The notes: generated by a model from the letters alone, not told the origin. Counted from the stretch's first letter, positions 45,281 through 54,390 are shown. The stretch is DNA of 64,000 nucleotides from Bradyrhizobium japonicum USDA 6 (GCF_000284375.1 NC_017249.1:8983001-9047000); one strand, 5' to 3'. Program-made: numbers and translations.

Positions 45281-46194
45281 CCGCTCACTCCCAATTCGCG
45301 GATGGTAAAGAGATCCTCGGGCCGGATCACCAGCTCGATGGCGAAGCGGACGCCGACCGAAAGGATCAGCAGGCCCAGCAACAGCCGCAGCTGTTCACCG
45401 CGGATCTTCTGGCCGGCGCGGGCGCCGAACTGCGCGCCGGTGACGCCGCCGACCATCAGGATCAGCGCCAGCACCGCGTCGACGAGGTGATTGGTCACCG
45501 CATGCAGCAAGGTCGCGATCAGCATCGTGACCAGCGTCAGAACCATTGAGGTCCCGATCACCGTCGAGGTCGGCACCCGCAGCAGGTAGATCATGATCGG
45601 CACCAGGATGAAGCCGCCGCCGATGCCCATGATGGCGCCGATGAAGCCGATCACGATGCCGACGATGACGACCGGAATGACCGAGAGGTAGATCTTCGAG
45701 CGCTTGAACCGCATTTTCAGCGGCAGGCCGTGGATCCAGCTGTGCGTGCGCCGTGGCGGCACCGCGCCGCGACGGGTCCGCATCAGGGCGCGCAGGCCCT
45801 CGGAGAACATCAGGCTGCCGACGGTGGTGAGCAGCACCACGTAGGACAGCGCGATCATCAGATCGAGCTGGCCGAGCGCGCGAAGCTGCGTGAAGGTCCA
45901 CACCCCGAGCGCCGTGCCGGTGACGCCGCCGCATAGCAGCACGCTCGCCAGTGCCGGGTCGATCGCACGCCGCCGCCAATAAGAGAGCGCGCCGGAAAAG
46001 GAGGAAGCCGCGATGTGGCTCGCAACAGAAGCGACCGCGACCGCCGGCGTGATCCCGATGAAGATCAGGAGCGGCGTCATCAGGAAGCCGCCGCCGATCC
46101 CGAACATGCCGGAGACGAAGCCGACCGCCGCACCCATCGCCAACACCAGGAAGATGTTGACCGGCAGATCGGCGATCGGGAGATAGAGCTGCAT
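45277..46194 (-). CDS. TauE/SafE (TSUP) family permease
   Basis: This 305-residue protein has 8-9 helices as two TSUP repeats. Each has the family motif FGIGGGFLMTPLLIF and MGIGGGFILVPIMIYL. TSUP proteins move sulfite, sulfonates or other organic sulfur compounds across the inner membrane. The start ATG 46194 gives MQLYLPIADLPVN; the longer open frame upstream is not needed. It is coupled to the TIGR02186 gene, which suggests that the two act together. Confidence 0.92.
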   Translation of the reverse strand: MQLYLPIADLPVNIFLVLAMGAAVGFVSGMFGIGGGFLMTPLLIFIGITPAVAVASVASHIAASSFSGALSYWRRRAIDPALASVLLCGGVTGTALGVWTFTQLRALGQLDLMIALSYVVLLTTVGSLMFSEGLRALMRTRRGAVPPRRTHSWIHGLPLKMRFKRSKIYLSVIPVVIVGIVIGFIGAIMGIGGGFILVPIMIYLLRVPTSTVIGTSMVLTLVTMLIATLLHAVTNHLVDAVLALILMVGGVTGAQFGARAGQKIRGEQLRLLLGLLILSVGVRFAIELVIRPEDLFTIRELGVSG

Positions 46195-46650
46195 CGAAGG
46201 ACCACACTCCGGCGAAATGGATCGATTGCGCGGGAATGCTCGCCGGACGGTCGGAACGATTGCCGCGCCCCTCAATAGCGGAATTCGCGGGGGCGCGGAT
46301 CAGAAATCTTGACGCGTGGTGAACGAGCGAAGCAGGATCAGACCGCTGTTTCACTGCGAGCCTGGGATTTCGCCACTTGCTCCGCTGTCATGCCCCGGCT
46401 TGACCGGGGCATCCAGTACGCCGCAGCCTCTCCCCATCAAACCGGCGTCTCTAGAATACTGGGTCGCCCGGTCCCGGCTCCGCCAAGGCTACGCCGAGGC
46501 CCACACGAGCGCTCGGCACGCCGAAGCTTCAGCCGAAGGCGGCAAGCCGGGCGACGACAAGAGCAAAGTACGTACTAGGGCGCGTACTCATAGAGGTCGG
46601 ATTAGCAGCGCAAAGCGGAAGTCTGCCATCTTGAACGTGATCGGCGGCTT
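46195..46650. other. 456-bp region between the permease and a small membrane protein
   Basis: No gene is supported. The left part is the leader of the TSUP gene. The middle (46388-46562) is a third copy of the dispersed CCAGTA repeat. The right part (46563-46650) has GTACGTAC and GCGCGTACTCATAG and lower GC; it is the presumed leader of the next gene. Confidence 0.5.
46388..46562. repeat. Dispersed palindromic repeat, copy 3 (CCAGTA type)
   Basis: CATGCCCCGGCTTGACCGGGGC is an inverted pair; GGGGCATCCAGTACGCCGC, CTCTAGAATACTGGGTCGCC and CGGCTCCGCCAAGGCTACGCC follow. GCCGAAGGCGGCAAGCCGGGCGACGAC ends the block. It shares modules with copies at 23285 and 44300. Confidence 0.7.
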
Positions 46651-47055
46651 GTGACCCAGGCGAACTATTCCGGCCGCGATGCAGATGTTATGGGATGCGG
46701 GATGTCACCCCTTTTGTGCATGCTCGCCATTGCTCTCCTCGGCATTGCCGGATGGGGTTTCATGAACGTGATGGCGGAGCTCGCTAAGTCACATCCCTAC
46801 GAGCCGTTGGACACCGTTTCTCGTAGGTTCGAGGTCGATGCTTTCATCTGGAGTCCTCGTGCTCCGCTGGCGCTGCGGAAGCAATATATCGCTACGCAAG
46901 CTTGCGTCGTCCCTGCGTTTCTCTGTTTGGCCGCGGTTGTGTGGATGAACGAGCCACGTCCCAATGTCCGCGCATTGGGAACTGTTGCCTTTTGCACCAT
47001 TTCGTTTTTCGCAGCCACGCTTTTGGCTTGGAAGGCCCTTCGGCGAGGGGAATGA
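46651..47055 (+). CDS. Small membrane protein of unknown function
   Basis: This open frame of up to 134 residues is not recognised. It has three hydrophobic helices (about 21-44, 82-101, 108-128) and Cys residues at 16, 23, 84, 91 and 114. The start is uncertain: GTG 46651, ATG 46690 and ATG 46702 are possible and none has a strong ribosome site. Base use is less GC-rich than the neighbours. With the next gene it may be recently acquired. Confidence 0.55.
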   Translation: MTQANYSGRDADVMGCGMSPLLCMLAIALLGIAGWGFMNVMAELAKSHPYEPLDTVSRRFEVDAFIWSPRAPLALRKQYIATQACVVPAFLCLAAVVWMNEPRPNVRALGTVAFCTISFFAATLLAWKALRRGE

Positions 47056-47245
47056 AGCTCTGGGAGACAGCTAGACCGCTTCTGGCCCATCAGCGAAGTG
47101 GCGACACCCCTCACTGAGGTCAGCTTGGTGGGGCGTAGCGGACGAGATTTGCTCACGCTTATTCAGACCTTGAGAAAGCATTGGCGAGGTCTGGCAGTGA
47201 CCCGGTAGCTGACTCTGGATGCAAGCCTGAAGTAGACCAGGCGCT

Positions 47246-48406
47246 CTAGCACCCGTCGTCTCCTTCCACGACGGTCGACAGGAAGCTGGAACGAGTCAGA
47301 TCACATGCAATCGGTTTCGAGAACGAGGTGCCAAACCATCTACTCGTCAACGAACCATCGTTGGTGACCCAGGGGATTGGCGGCAGTTGCGGCAGATAAG
47401 ATGCATACGGCATCACTTTCGCAAGCGTCACTCTGACCAGATACTTTGCTAGAAAAGCCTCGTTCATTCCGCCGTCCAGTCCGCTATAGATCGGGGCTGC
47501 CGGCACGTTGTCATTGAGCAATCGCGTGAATTCGAGTTCGTCGGTACGTTGCTTCTCAAGCGCCCGCCGCGCAATTTTGGAATCCACGACAAACGCGGGG
47601 CATTTATCGGTGGGACTGAACACGAGAGGATACGGCGAATTTGGTGGAGCTTGCGCATCGAACACATAGCGTCGATTGCACACGTCCACCTTGGGTTCGA
47701 GATGCGTCGTCTCGAAGTGATCGTTGCCGACTTTGAGCATTTTCCAGAAGGAGAGGTTCGGGCTATTTCGATGCTGCGCCAGGTTTGCCGGCGTCAGGCG
47801 GAATGGATATGCCTGGACCTGAAAGGACGGTCGGCCGCCGAGGGAGTCCCGCGCTAGCGAATAGATCTCGCTTATCTGTTCGTCGGTCATGGCATAGCAA
47901 CCGCTCGATGAGCAGTCGCCATGGATCATGAGCAAGCTGCCGTCGCGATTGTTTGCCTTGTCGAAGCTGTTGGGAAAGCCGACGTTGATCGCGAGATGGT
48001 AATCGGAGTTGGGATTCATCAGCTCGGGAGTAATCGTATAGAACCCCTCTGGAGCCTGACGGTCACCCTCCTTCCGTTTCGGCCCGAGATCCCCCGACCA
48101 CCGACAGATCGGGTACACCTTGAGGATTTTGAAGAGGCCGGTGGCGTCCTGTTTCCAGACTTCGAGCTCCGCCTCTTGCTTGAAGACGCGCACAAGGATA
48201 GGCGAGTATTTTGGCATCTTCTTTTGTCGGAGCAGCGAGAGCAACTCGGGTGGTAGCTCCTTTGTAGCCTTGGCCGGCAAGCGGTTGCTGTTTTCGCCAA
48301 GGCAGGTGGCCGGCGACAACGCCGCGAAAAAAGCTGCAGTCAGCACAAGCGCACGGAGTGCCGTGGCGCCGATCATGACCTTTCCGCGGACGTGGAATCT
48401 GCTCAT
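47246..48406 (-). CDS. L,D-transpeptidase (YkuD/YafK-like)
   Basis: This 386-residue protein has an N-terminal signal or anchor (about 12-37) and a YkuD-type domain (about 70-190). The catalytic segment has H162 in MIHGDCSSSGCYAMTDEQ with C170 as nucleophile in SSSGC; C165 is an extra Cys. YafK relatives act on peptidoglycan cross-links or on lipoprotein links. The last 190 residues are a family-specific tail with several Cys. Expression is monocistronic on the minus strand. Codon use looks slightly unlike that of flanking genes. Confidence 0.87.
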   Translation of the reverse strand: MSRFHVRGKVMIGATALRALVLTAAFFAALSPATCLGENSNRLPAKATKELPPELLSLLRQKKMPKYSPILVRVFKQEAELEVWKQDATGLFKILKVYPICRWSGDLGPKRKEGDRQAPEGFYTITPELMNPNSDYHLAINVGFPNSFDKANNRDGSLLMIHGDCSSSGCYAMTDEQISEIYSLARDSLGGRPSFQVQAYPFRLTPANLAQHRNSPNLSFWKMLKVGNDHFETTHLEPKVDVCNRRYVFDAQAPPNSPYPLVFSPTDKCPAFVVDSKIARRALEKQRTDELEFTRLLNDNVPAAPIYSGLDGGMNEAFLAKYLVRVTLAKVMPYASYLPQLPPIPWVTNDGSLTSRWFGTSFSKPIACDLTRSSFLSTVVEGDDGC

Positions 48407-48631
48407 TTGGGTAGCGTGTAGTCAGTGGGTTCGTAAGGCAAGCCCAGATGGCCGCAGTCGCCGGAGAAGTTCGAGCTCATCGTTGGCCTTGGGGATGCCA
48501 AGACGCTCGGTCTCGTCGCTTCTGGCCCGTCTCGGAGCTAGGGTGGGGTGCGCCAACGCGCCGCTATCAGAGGCAGAGCGGACCTCACGCGAAGTGCAGC
48601 GCAGGTTTATGAGCACACGCCCTAAAACTGT

Positions 48632-51600
48632 TTAATGCGCGGCGGAGGCCGAGCGCTTGGTCGCGACCGGCTTCGGCGCGGGCTTTGCGTTTGCCTGCGG
48701 CGCGCTGTCCCAGCCGCCGTTCGGGGCGGGAACGTTGACGGCGTCGTCGGGCTGCGGCTCGGCGCTGAACGTCTGGATCGCGAGCTTGGCGGCGGCGAGC
48801 GACTGCGGATCGAGCCGCTTGGCGACGTCGTCGCGCTTGCCCGACGCATCCGCGTCACCCTGGGCGGCCGCGAGGGTGAACCATTTGTAGGATTCGGCGA
48901 GGTTCTGCTCCACGCCGATGCCGCGGGCATAGAGGATGCCGAGGTTGAACTGGCTGTCGGCGACGCCGCGATCGGCGGCCTTGCGGAACCACTGCGCCGC
49001 GCTCTTGTAATTGGCGCCGCGCCCGCCGCCGTCGGCGTCGAGCACCGCGAGATTGTGCATCGCCTTGGCGTTGCCGCGCTCGGCGGCCTGCGTGTAGTAG
49101 CGGCGGGCGATGTCGGCGTCCCTCTTCACCCCGAGGCCCTTCTCGTAGAGCGTGCCGAGGCGGAAGGTCGCGGGCACCACGCCGGCCTGCGCCGCGCGGT
49201 CGTACCATTTGGCGGCTTCATCGTAGTTCGCAGCGACGCCCTTGCCCTCGGCAAAGCGCACGCCGATCTCGTAGGCCGCGGTCGCATCGCCCTTCATCGC
49301 GGCGGTGCGCAGCACCGGACCGCCGATGCCGTCAGGGAGCTTCTCGCTCGGCGGCACCTGGATCATGCCAAGCTTCGCGCGGCTCGCGCCCGACAGCGCG
49401 CCGGTGACGTCGTTGCTCGCCGCAGGCGGCGGTGGCGTCGCGGGGACCGGCGGGATTTCGACCGAAGCCGAGCTGCCCGCCCCTGCCACGGGAGCCGGCG
49501 CGGGATTGTTCAGCGACTGCTTCCCGATCGGCGTCGGCGAGGTCATCGACGGCGTGACCTGCTCGGGCGTGGCGGGCTTGGTCTCGACCGGCGCCGGAGG
49601 AGCCTGCGGCGCGGGCGCGCTCGACGAATTCTCCATCGCCTGCGGTGACGGCGGCGCGCTGCCGCCATCGAGCAGGTTCATCGCCATCTTGAAGGTGCCG
49701 AGCACGATCACGACCACGCTGGCACCGACCAGCAGCGAGCGGATCTTCGAGGTGATGGTCGAGCCGCCTTCCTGGCTCTTGTCCTTGGTGCGGCCTGCGA
49801 TGGCCGCCTTGGCGGCTGCCTTTGCACTTGCCTTGGCACCGCGAGCCGGCTTTTCCGGCTGCGCGGCGGCCGCCTGCGCGGCGCGGCGCGCGGCCGCTAT
49901 GAAGCTCGACGACGACACCGGCTCTTTCGGCGCGGCGGGGATTTCGCTGATCGCGCTTTCGGACGCGGCAATGCGCTCCGAGGGCGTGGCGACGCGGCCG
50001 CCCGGCCGTGTGCCCGGTTCGAGCGGATGGTCCGGCGGCAATTCCGGTGCGAGCGCGGCGCGCGTGGGCACCGTGTGCGGCTCGAGGATCTCGCTGATCG
50101 CACGCGGCGGAACGGGCGGTGCCGTTGGCACCGGCGGCGGCGCGGCCGGTGCGGCGGCATGGAATTCGCGCGGCGCGGCGACGAAGGCGCCCTGTGGCGG
50201 CTGTTGCGCGGCGGCCGGGTTCTGCAGCTCCGGCTTCGGATCGTATTTCGGCTGCTGCGGCTCGCGCGCGACAGGCGCGGGCTCCATGGGCGCGGCCATC
50301 GGCATCGACATGGACGTCGAACTGGGCATCGGCTGCGGAGCGGGTGCCGGCGGCGCCGTGCGCACCGCGCGCAGATCACCCTCGATCATCGAGAGGCGAT
50401 CGACGACATGGCCGAGCGCGCTGTGCACGGCCTCGAGCGAATCCTGGGTGCTGCGGTTGGTCTCGGCCTGGCTGAAGCGGATGTCGGAGAGCTCGCGCTT
50501 GACCAGATCGACCATGCCGGAATCGGCAGACGGTGCCGAATTGCGGCTCTCGGCGAGGGCGGAATAGGTCGCCTGCTGCCGCTCCAGATGCCGCAGGATG
50601 TCGTGCAGCCCGTCCTCGACGCGGCTCAAGTTGCCGTTGCGCGGATCGGAGGCGGCTTCGATCCGCTCCAGCAGATACGAGACCCGCTGTTCGAGATGCG
50701 CAAAGGTCGACGCGGAATCGTTGCCAACCTGCATGCGGTCGAAACGGTCCGACAGCGCGCGGATCGCGGCTTCGAGATGCTCGCTGCTCTCGGACGGCTG
50801 CGGCCGCTCGCGCGTTTCCAGCGCGGCGGTGAGCGCCGCGATGCGCTGCTCCAGCACGGCAAAGCTGTCGCTGGGGCCGGACGAGCGGGTGACCTGGTCG
50901 ACCTTGGACGACAGCAGCTGCACGTCTTCGGAAAGACGCGCCAGGGCTTCGTTGGAGGCGACGTTGGAGACGATGCCGCGCAGCGCCGAGATCGCGCCTT
51001 CGAGCTGGCGCACCGTCGACGGATCGTCATTGGCGCGCAGGATCAGATCGAGCTTGGCGCCGAGATTGCGGATCGCCTCGTCATAGCCGGTGAGCTGCTC
51101 GGCCGGCGTCAGCGTGCGCAGTACCTGCTTGATCTCGGACAGCGCGTGCTCGATGCCCGACAGGACCTGGCCATCCGTCCCCGACGAACGGGTCTCGTCG
51201 ATGCGACGGTGCAGCGAGCGGATCTCGTTCTCGATCGATTCGATCGCGCGGCGCGGCATCGCCTCGGTGATGGCGTGGCGGATCTCGGCAAGCTCGCCGC
51301 GGAAAGCGTTGATCGCCTGCTCGGTGTTGTCAGGGCGCTGGAGCGACTCGATCTGGCTCGTGATCTTGAGCAAATGGCGCTCGAGCGACGAGAAATCCGG
51401 CCCCGGCTGCGGGGGCGGCGGTGCATAGGCAGGCGCGGGCGGCGCCATCGGGGGCGCGAAAGGAGCTGCCGTCGGTGCAATCGACGGCGCGGCGCGCGGC
51501 GGCATCTGCCGCGGCGCAAAGCCGTCGAGCTCGCTCTGCCGTGCCGTGATCTCGGCGACGGCAACGTCGAACGACGCGGGGCTCAAGGGCGGTGAGTTGC

Positions 51601-52096
51601 GATAGACCTGGGCTGCGGCACGCTCGACCGCATCGGCCTGGCGCTGGCGCGTTTCGACGGGTGCCGGCCGCGGCGGCTGAGGCTGCTGCGGCTTCGAGAT
51701 CTGCGACAGCCGCGCATCGAGCCGCGAGATCGCGTCGTTGAGCTGGCGCGCGACGCCCTGCTCGCGCGAGACGTCTGGCCGCGACGCGTCGGGCCGCGGC
51801 GCGGGCTTTGAAATCCGTTCGATCTGCTGGGTGATCGCGTCGAGCCGCTGATGGATGTCGGCGACGTCGCGGCTCTCCTGGCTCGGCATCTGTTGCGGGC
51901 GCTGATCCTGACGCTGCTCTTGACGCTGCTCTTGGCGTTGATCGTAAGGTCCGCGAAAGTTCGGCGGGGCCGTCTCGCCGAGCGTGGAGTTCAGCCAATC
52001 GTTGAGTGACATGCCGGCGCGACGCGCAGCAGCTTCGGCCCGCTCCCTGACGGATGGATCGATGCCGTCAACACTCCACGATACGCGCGAATTCAT
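48632..52096 (-). CDS. PodJ-like polarity protein with Sel1 repeats
   Basis: This 1154-residue protein starts RVSWSVDGIDPSVRERAEAAARRAGMSLNDWLNS, the N-terminal signature of PodJ-type cell-pole organisers. A Gln-rich stretch (EQRQEQRQDQR) and long coiled coil (about 150-560) follow, then a low-complexity Ala/Pro region and one membrane helix (about 785-805: SLLVGASVVVIVLGTFKM). The periplasmic part has about four Sel1/TPR-like repeats (about 935-1080; YEIGVRFAEGKGVAANYDEA) and a Pro-rich tail. PodJ recruits pole factors and controls asymmetric division and pole growth. The terminal peptidoglycan-binding domain of Caulobacter PodJ is not seen. Start ATG 52096 is preferred over upstream in-frame codons. 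Confidence 0.85.
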   Translation of the reverse strand: MNSRVSWSVDGIDPSVRERAEAAARRAGMSLNDWLNSTLGETAPPNFRGPYDQRQEQRQEQRQDQRPQQMPSQESRDVADIHQRLDAITQQIERISKPAPRPDASRPDVSREQGVARQLNDAISRLDARLSQISKPQQPQPPRPAPVETRQRQADAVERAAAQVYRNSPPLSPASFDVAVAEITARQSELDGFAPRQMPPRAAPSIAPTAAPFAPPMAPPAPAYAPPPPQPGPDFSSLERHLLKITSQIESLQRPDNTEQAINAFRGELAEIRHAITEAMPRRAIESIENEIRSLHRRIDETRSSGTDGQVLSGIEHALSEIKQVLRTLTPAEQLTGYDEAIRNLGAKLDLILRANDDPSTVRQLEGAISALRGIVSNVASNEALARLSEDVQLLSSKVDQVTRSSGPSDSFAVLEQRIAALTAALETRERPQPSESSEHLEAAIRALSDRFDRMQVGNDSASTFAHLEQRVSYLLERIEAASDPRNGNLSRVEDGLHDILRHLERQQATYSALAESRNSAPSADSGMVDLVKRELSDIRFSQAETNRSTQDSLEAVHSALGHVVDRLSMIEGDLRAVRTAPPAPAPQPMPSSTSMSMPMAAPMEPAPVAREPQQPKYDPKPELQNPAAAQQPPQGAFVAAPREFHAAAPAAPPPVPTAPPVPPRAISEILEPHTVPTRAALAPELPPDHPLEPGTRPGGRVATPSERIAASESAISEIPAAPKEPVSSSSFIAAARRAAQAAAAQPEKPARGAKASAKAAAKAAIAGRTKDKSQEGGSTITSKIRSLLVGASVVVIVLGTFKMAMNLLDGGSAPPSPQAMENSSSAPAPQAPPAPVETKPATPEQVTPSMTSPTPIGKQSLNNPAPAPVAGAGSSASVEIPPVPATPPPPAASNDVTGALSGASRAKLGMIQVPPSEKLPDGIGGPVLRTAAMKGDATAAYEIGVRFAEGKGVAANYDEAAKWYDRAAQAGVVPATFRLGTLYEKGLGVKRDADIARRYYTQAAERGNAKAMHNLAVLDADGGGRGANYKSAAQWFRKAADRGVADSQFNLGILYARGIGVEQNLAESYKWFTLAAAQGDADASGKRDDVAKRLDPQSLAAAKLAIQTFSAEPQPDDAVNVPAPNGGWDSAPQANAKPAPKPVATKRSASAAH

Positions 52097-52415
52097 GACT
52101 CTGTCCGGTTCCGACTCCGGCGCCCCACCCGGCGCCTCCAGCCTCCCCACGCGTGCCGGTTGCAAAGACAATCGGATTTGGCGCGGGTCGTCTGCCTCGA
52201 AAACCGACTTTTTCCTGTTACGGTAAATAACGGGTTAAGGAACGCGTTGCCGGTGTCTTAAAGTTGGGCGTCGGGAACCCGATTGCCGCCGTTGGCCCCG
52301 CTCCGAAGCCGCGCCCCGACAAAGATTTCGCCACGCGCCCGATCCGCACGTCTCAAGGGATAGAGAGCGGCCCGATCCACGGGCGGGTTCTTGCCTGACT
52401 GGATTGTGGGCTGAC
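52097..52415. other. 319-bp divergent region between podJ-like and beta-barrel genes
   Basis: No gene is supported. The stretch 52205-52245 is AT-rich (TTTTTCCTGTTACGGTAAATAACGGGTTAAGG) and may hold the promoter of the PodJ-like gene. The right half is GC-rich and holds the promoter of the beta-barrel gene. No terminator or repeat is visible. Confidence 0.4.
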
Positions 52416-53165
52416 ATGAAAAGGTTGCTCGTGGCCGCGATGGCGGCCGGACTGGCATCGCATGCCGTTGCCGCCGATGCCCCGGCGGCAGCGCCTGCGG
52501 TGAAGGCAGCGGCGCCCGCGGGATACAATTGGACCAGCTGCTATGTCGGCATCCAGGGCGGCGGCAACTGGGGCAAGAGCGAGCATGTCCGGCGCGCCGG
52601 CGACGTCTCCGGGCCGACGATCACAGGGACTTTCAATCTCAGCGGCGCGGCCGTCGCGGGCGGTGTCTTCGGCTGCGATTTCCAGATCGAAAAGACCGTA
52701 CTCGGCTTCGAGAACGACGCGTCATGGACCAACCAGCACGGCAAGGTGCAGGATCTGCCGCCCTTCAACGTCGGGGTGACGAGCGGCACGCGGGAAAAAT
52801 GGATCGATATGTTCCGCGGCCGTGTCGGTTACGCGCTCGATCAGTTCCTGATCTATGGCACGGCCGGTATCGCCTTCGCCGGCACCGAGGTCACCGTGTC
52901 CAACCGGGTGGTGCAGGTCACCAGCTCCCAGACCCGCACCGGCCTGGCGGCCGGGCTCGGTGGCGAATGGGCGGCCTATGTCGATACCTGGGGCGCCGTG
53001 ACCCTCAAGCTCGAATATGTGCACGTCGATTTTGGCAGCAAACGATATGTCGATCCGCCGATCAGCGGCGCCGTCACCCGCGACGTCAGGCTGACGGACG
53101 ACATCGTCCGCACCGGCGTCAATGTCCGGTTCAACTGGGATAGGCTGGTCGTCACCAAGTACTAG
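52416..53165 (+). CDS. Outer-membrane beta-barrel protein (Omp31/porin-like)
   Basis: This 249-residue protein starts at ATG 52416 (MKRLLVAAMAAGL). It has a signal peptide (1-20, ending VAAD) and an Ala/Pro linker, then an 8-stranded barrel pattern: YNWTSCYVGIQGGGNWG, GGVFGCDFQIEKTVLGFENDASW, GYALDQFLIYGTAGIAFAGTEV, GLGGEWAAYVDTWGAVTLKLEYVHVDFG and a terminal RTGVNVRFNWDRLVVTKY. The pattern matches small Omp31/Omp25-like barrels of Rhizobiales. It probably anchors the envelope; no enzymatic role is evident. Confidence 0.9.
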   Translation: MKRLLVAAMAAGLASHAVAADAPAAAPAVKAAAPAGYNWTSCYVGIQGGGNWGKSEHVRRAGDVSGPTITGTFNLSGAAVAGGVFGCDFQIEKTVLGFENDASWTNQHGKVQDLPPFNVGVTSGTREKWIDMFRGRVGYALDQFLIYGTAGIAFAGTEVTVSNRVVQVTSSQTRTGLAAGLGGEWAAYVDTWGAVTLKLEYVHVDFGSKRYVDPPISGAVTRDVRLTDDIVRTGVNVRFNWDRLVVTKY

Positions 53166-53177
53166 GGCTGCGCAGGC

Positions 53178-53768
53178 TCAGCCCTTCCCCTCGCGCTTGC
53201 CGTCGTCCAGCGGCACGACGGTGCCCTTGCCGCTCATCGCCGATAGGGCCTGGAGCGCCTCCTCGCAGAAATCGGCCACCATCTGCTCGTGGCGGGCACC
53301 GAGCTGAAGCAGCAGCAGATTGCCGAGGTCGAGCACGCCCGACGCCGAGCCCTCCGGAAATCGCTTCTTGAGGATCCGCTCGTAATTCTCGTGCCGGTCG
53401 CGGTGGTGCTCCAGCCGGGCCATCAGATCGGTGCGCATGGGCTCGATGTCGATGCTGTCGAGCGCGTGCAGCCGCACCAGCAGGTCGTCCTTGATCGAGG
53501 GCGGTGTGCTCGGCCGCGCGGCCCAGTGCCGCAGCGCTGTTCGGCCCTCGGGAGTCAGCGTATAAATCAGTTTGTTTGGCTTTCCTGACTGCACGACCTC
53601 GCGGCCCTGGATGAAGCCGCGGTCGCGCAGCTTGGAGAGCTCGCGGTAGATCTGCTGGTGGTCGGCTTTCCAGAAGAAGCCGATCGAGGAATCGAATGTC
53701 TTGGCGAGCTCGTAGCCCGTCATCGGACGTTCCGTCAGGCATGCGAGGATTGCGTCGCCGAGCGCCAT
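53178..53768 (-). CDS. PadR family transcriptional regulator
   Basis: This 196-residue protein has an N-terminal PadR winged helix (about 1-80: LGDAILACLTERPMTGYELAKTFDSSIGFFWKADHQQIYRELSKLRDRGFI) and a helical C-terminal domain typical of the Vir_act_alpha_C type (about 95-180). It responds to small aromatic or stress ligands in other species; the ligand here is unknown. It is divergent from the broken NTF2-like gene at 53964, a plausible former target. Confidence 0.93.
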   Translation of the reverse strand: MALGDAILACLTERPMTGYELAKTFDSSIGFFWKADHQQIYRELSKLRDRGFIQGREVVQSGKPNKLIYTLTPEGRTALRHWAARPSTPPSIKDDLLVRLHALDSIDIEPMRTDLMARLEHHRDRHENYERILKKRFPEGSASGVLDLGNLLLLQLGARHEQMVADFCEEALQALSAMSGKGTVVPLDDGKREGKG

Positions 53769-53812
53769 GGCACCAGCTCCCTTTCGAGGTCCCGACCAAT
53801 TGACTTGACTTT

Positions 53813-53847
53813 ATGCGCATCGGTGCATATGCGTCAATGTGCATATG
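53813..53847. promoter_or_regulatory. Direct repeat GTGCATATG, candidate PadR operator
   Basis: GTGCATATG occurs at 53823-53831 and again at 53839-53847, 16 bp apart from start to start. ATGCGCAT at 53813-53820 precedes them. ATG-N-CAT-like dyads of this kind are common PadR operators. TTGACTTGACTTTATG at 53800-53815 adds promoter-like sequence. Binding is inference. Confidence 0.5.
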
Positions 53848-53917
53848 AGACGGGCTTCAGACCCGCCCTTATCGGCCATTGCGCTACTGTGCATGGGGTT
53901 GTTTTCGCGTTTTTGCC

Positions 53918-53949
53918 AAGGCCTTTGACCAAGAAGGCCTTTGATCAAG
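53918..53949. repeat. Tandem 16-bp duplication before the NTF2-like gene
   Basis: AAGGCCTTTGACCAAG and AAGGCCTTTGATCAAG follow each other directly, differing at one base. The duplication lies 15-46 bp before the ATG of the interrupted gene, so it overlaps its leader and perhaps its promoter. Confidence 0.7.
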
Positions 53950-53963
53950 GGAGGCACCTGAGA

Positions 53964-54350
53964 ATGACCGGCCTCGATTCCTGGTACGCCTTTATGAAGT
54001 CCCACGACCGCGCCGCGCTCTAGGACCTGCTCCATCCCGATGCCGTGTTCGAAAGCCCCGTGGTGCATTCGCCGCAGCGCGGACGCGACATCACCTTCAA
54101 ATATCTCGCCAGTGCCGAGAAGGTGCTCGGCGGTCCCGGCTTCACCTATGTCGGCGAGTGGAAAAGCGCCAACGGCGCCGTTCTCGAATTCAAGAATGTC
54201 ATCGACGGCATCGAGATCAACGGTGTCGACATCATCACCTTCGATGCCGAGGGACGCATCACCCATTTCAAGGTGATGGTGCGTCCGCTCAAGGCGATCA
54301 ACATGCTGCACCGCCTGATGGCGGAGCAGTTGGCCGCCGCTCAATCATAA
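53964..54350 (+). pseudogene. NTF2-like (SnoaL-fold) gene interrupted by one amber codon
   Basis: ATG 53964 (with GGGAGGCACCTGAGA upstream) starts MTGLDSWYAFMKSHDRAAL, then TAG at 54021-54023, then DLLHPDAVFESPVVHSPQRGRDITFKYL and a normal end at 54350. The frame is unbroken except for this one stop. The expected product is 128 residues with an NTF2-like fold. In related proteins the position before DLL is commonly a bulky residue such as Trp; TGG to TAG is one base change. GTG 54045 could restart translation and yield 101 residues. The codons after the stop retain normal use and the protein remains well formed, so the loss may be recent, or the stop may be read through or a sequencing error. 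Confidence 0.85.
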
Positions 54351-54390
54351 GCCAACATCATCACTTCAGACCGCCTGCCGGGAGACCACC

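Noticed and set aside
48422..48616. Minus-strand 64-codon frame before the L,D-transpeptidase
   Set aside because: No ribosome site and no hydrophobic or domain pattern; left as unassigned gap.
53933..53950. FixK-like TTGATCAAG before the NTF2 gene
   Set aside because: The two half-sites touch and lack the 4-bp spacer; better explained by the tandem duplication.
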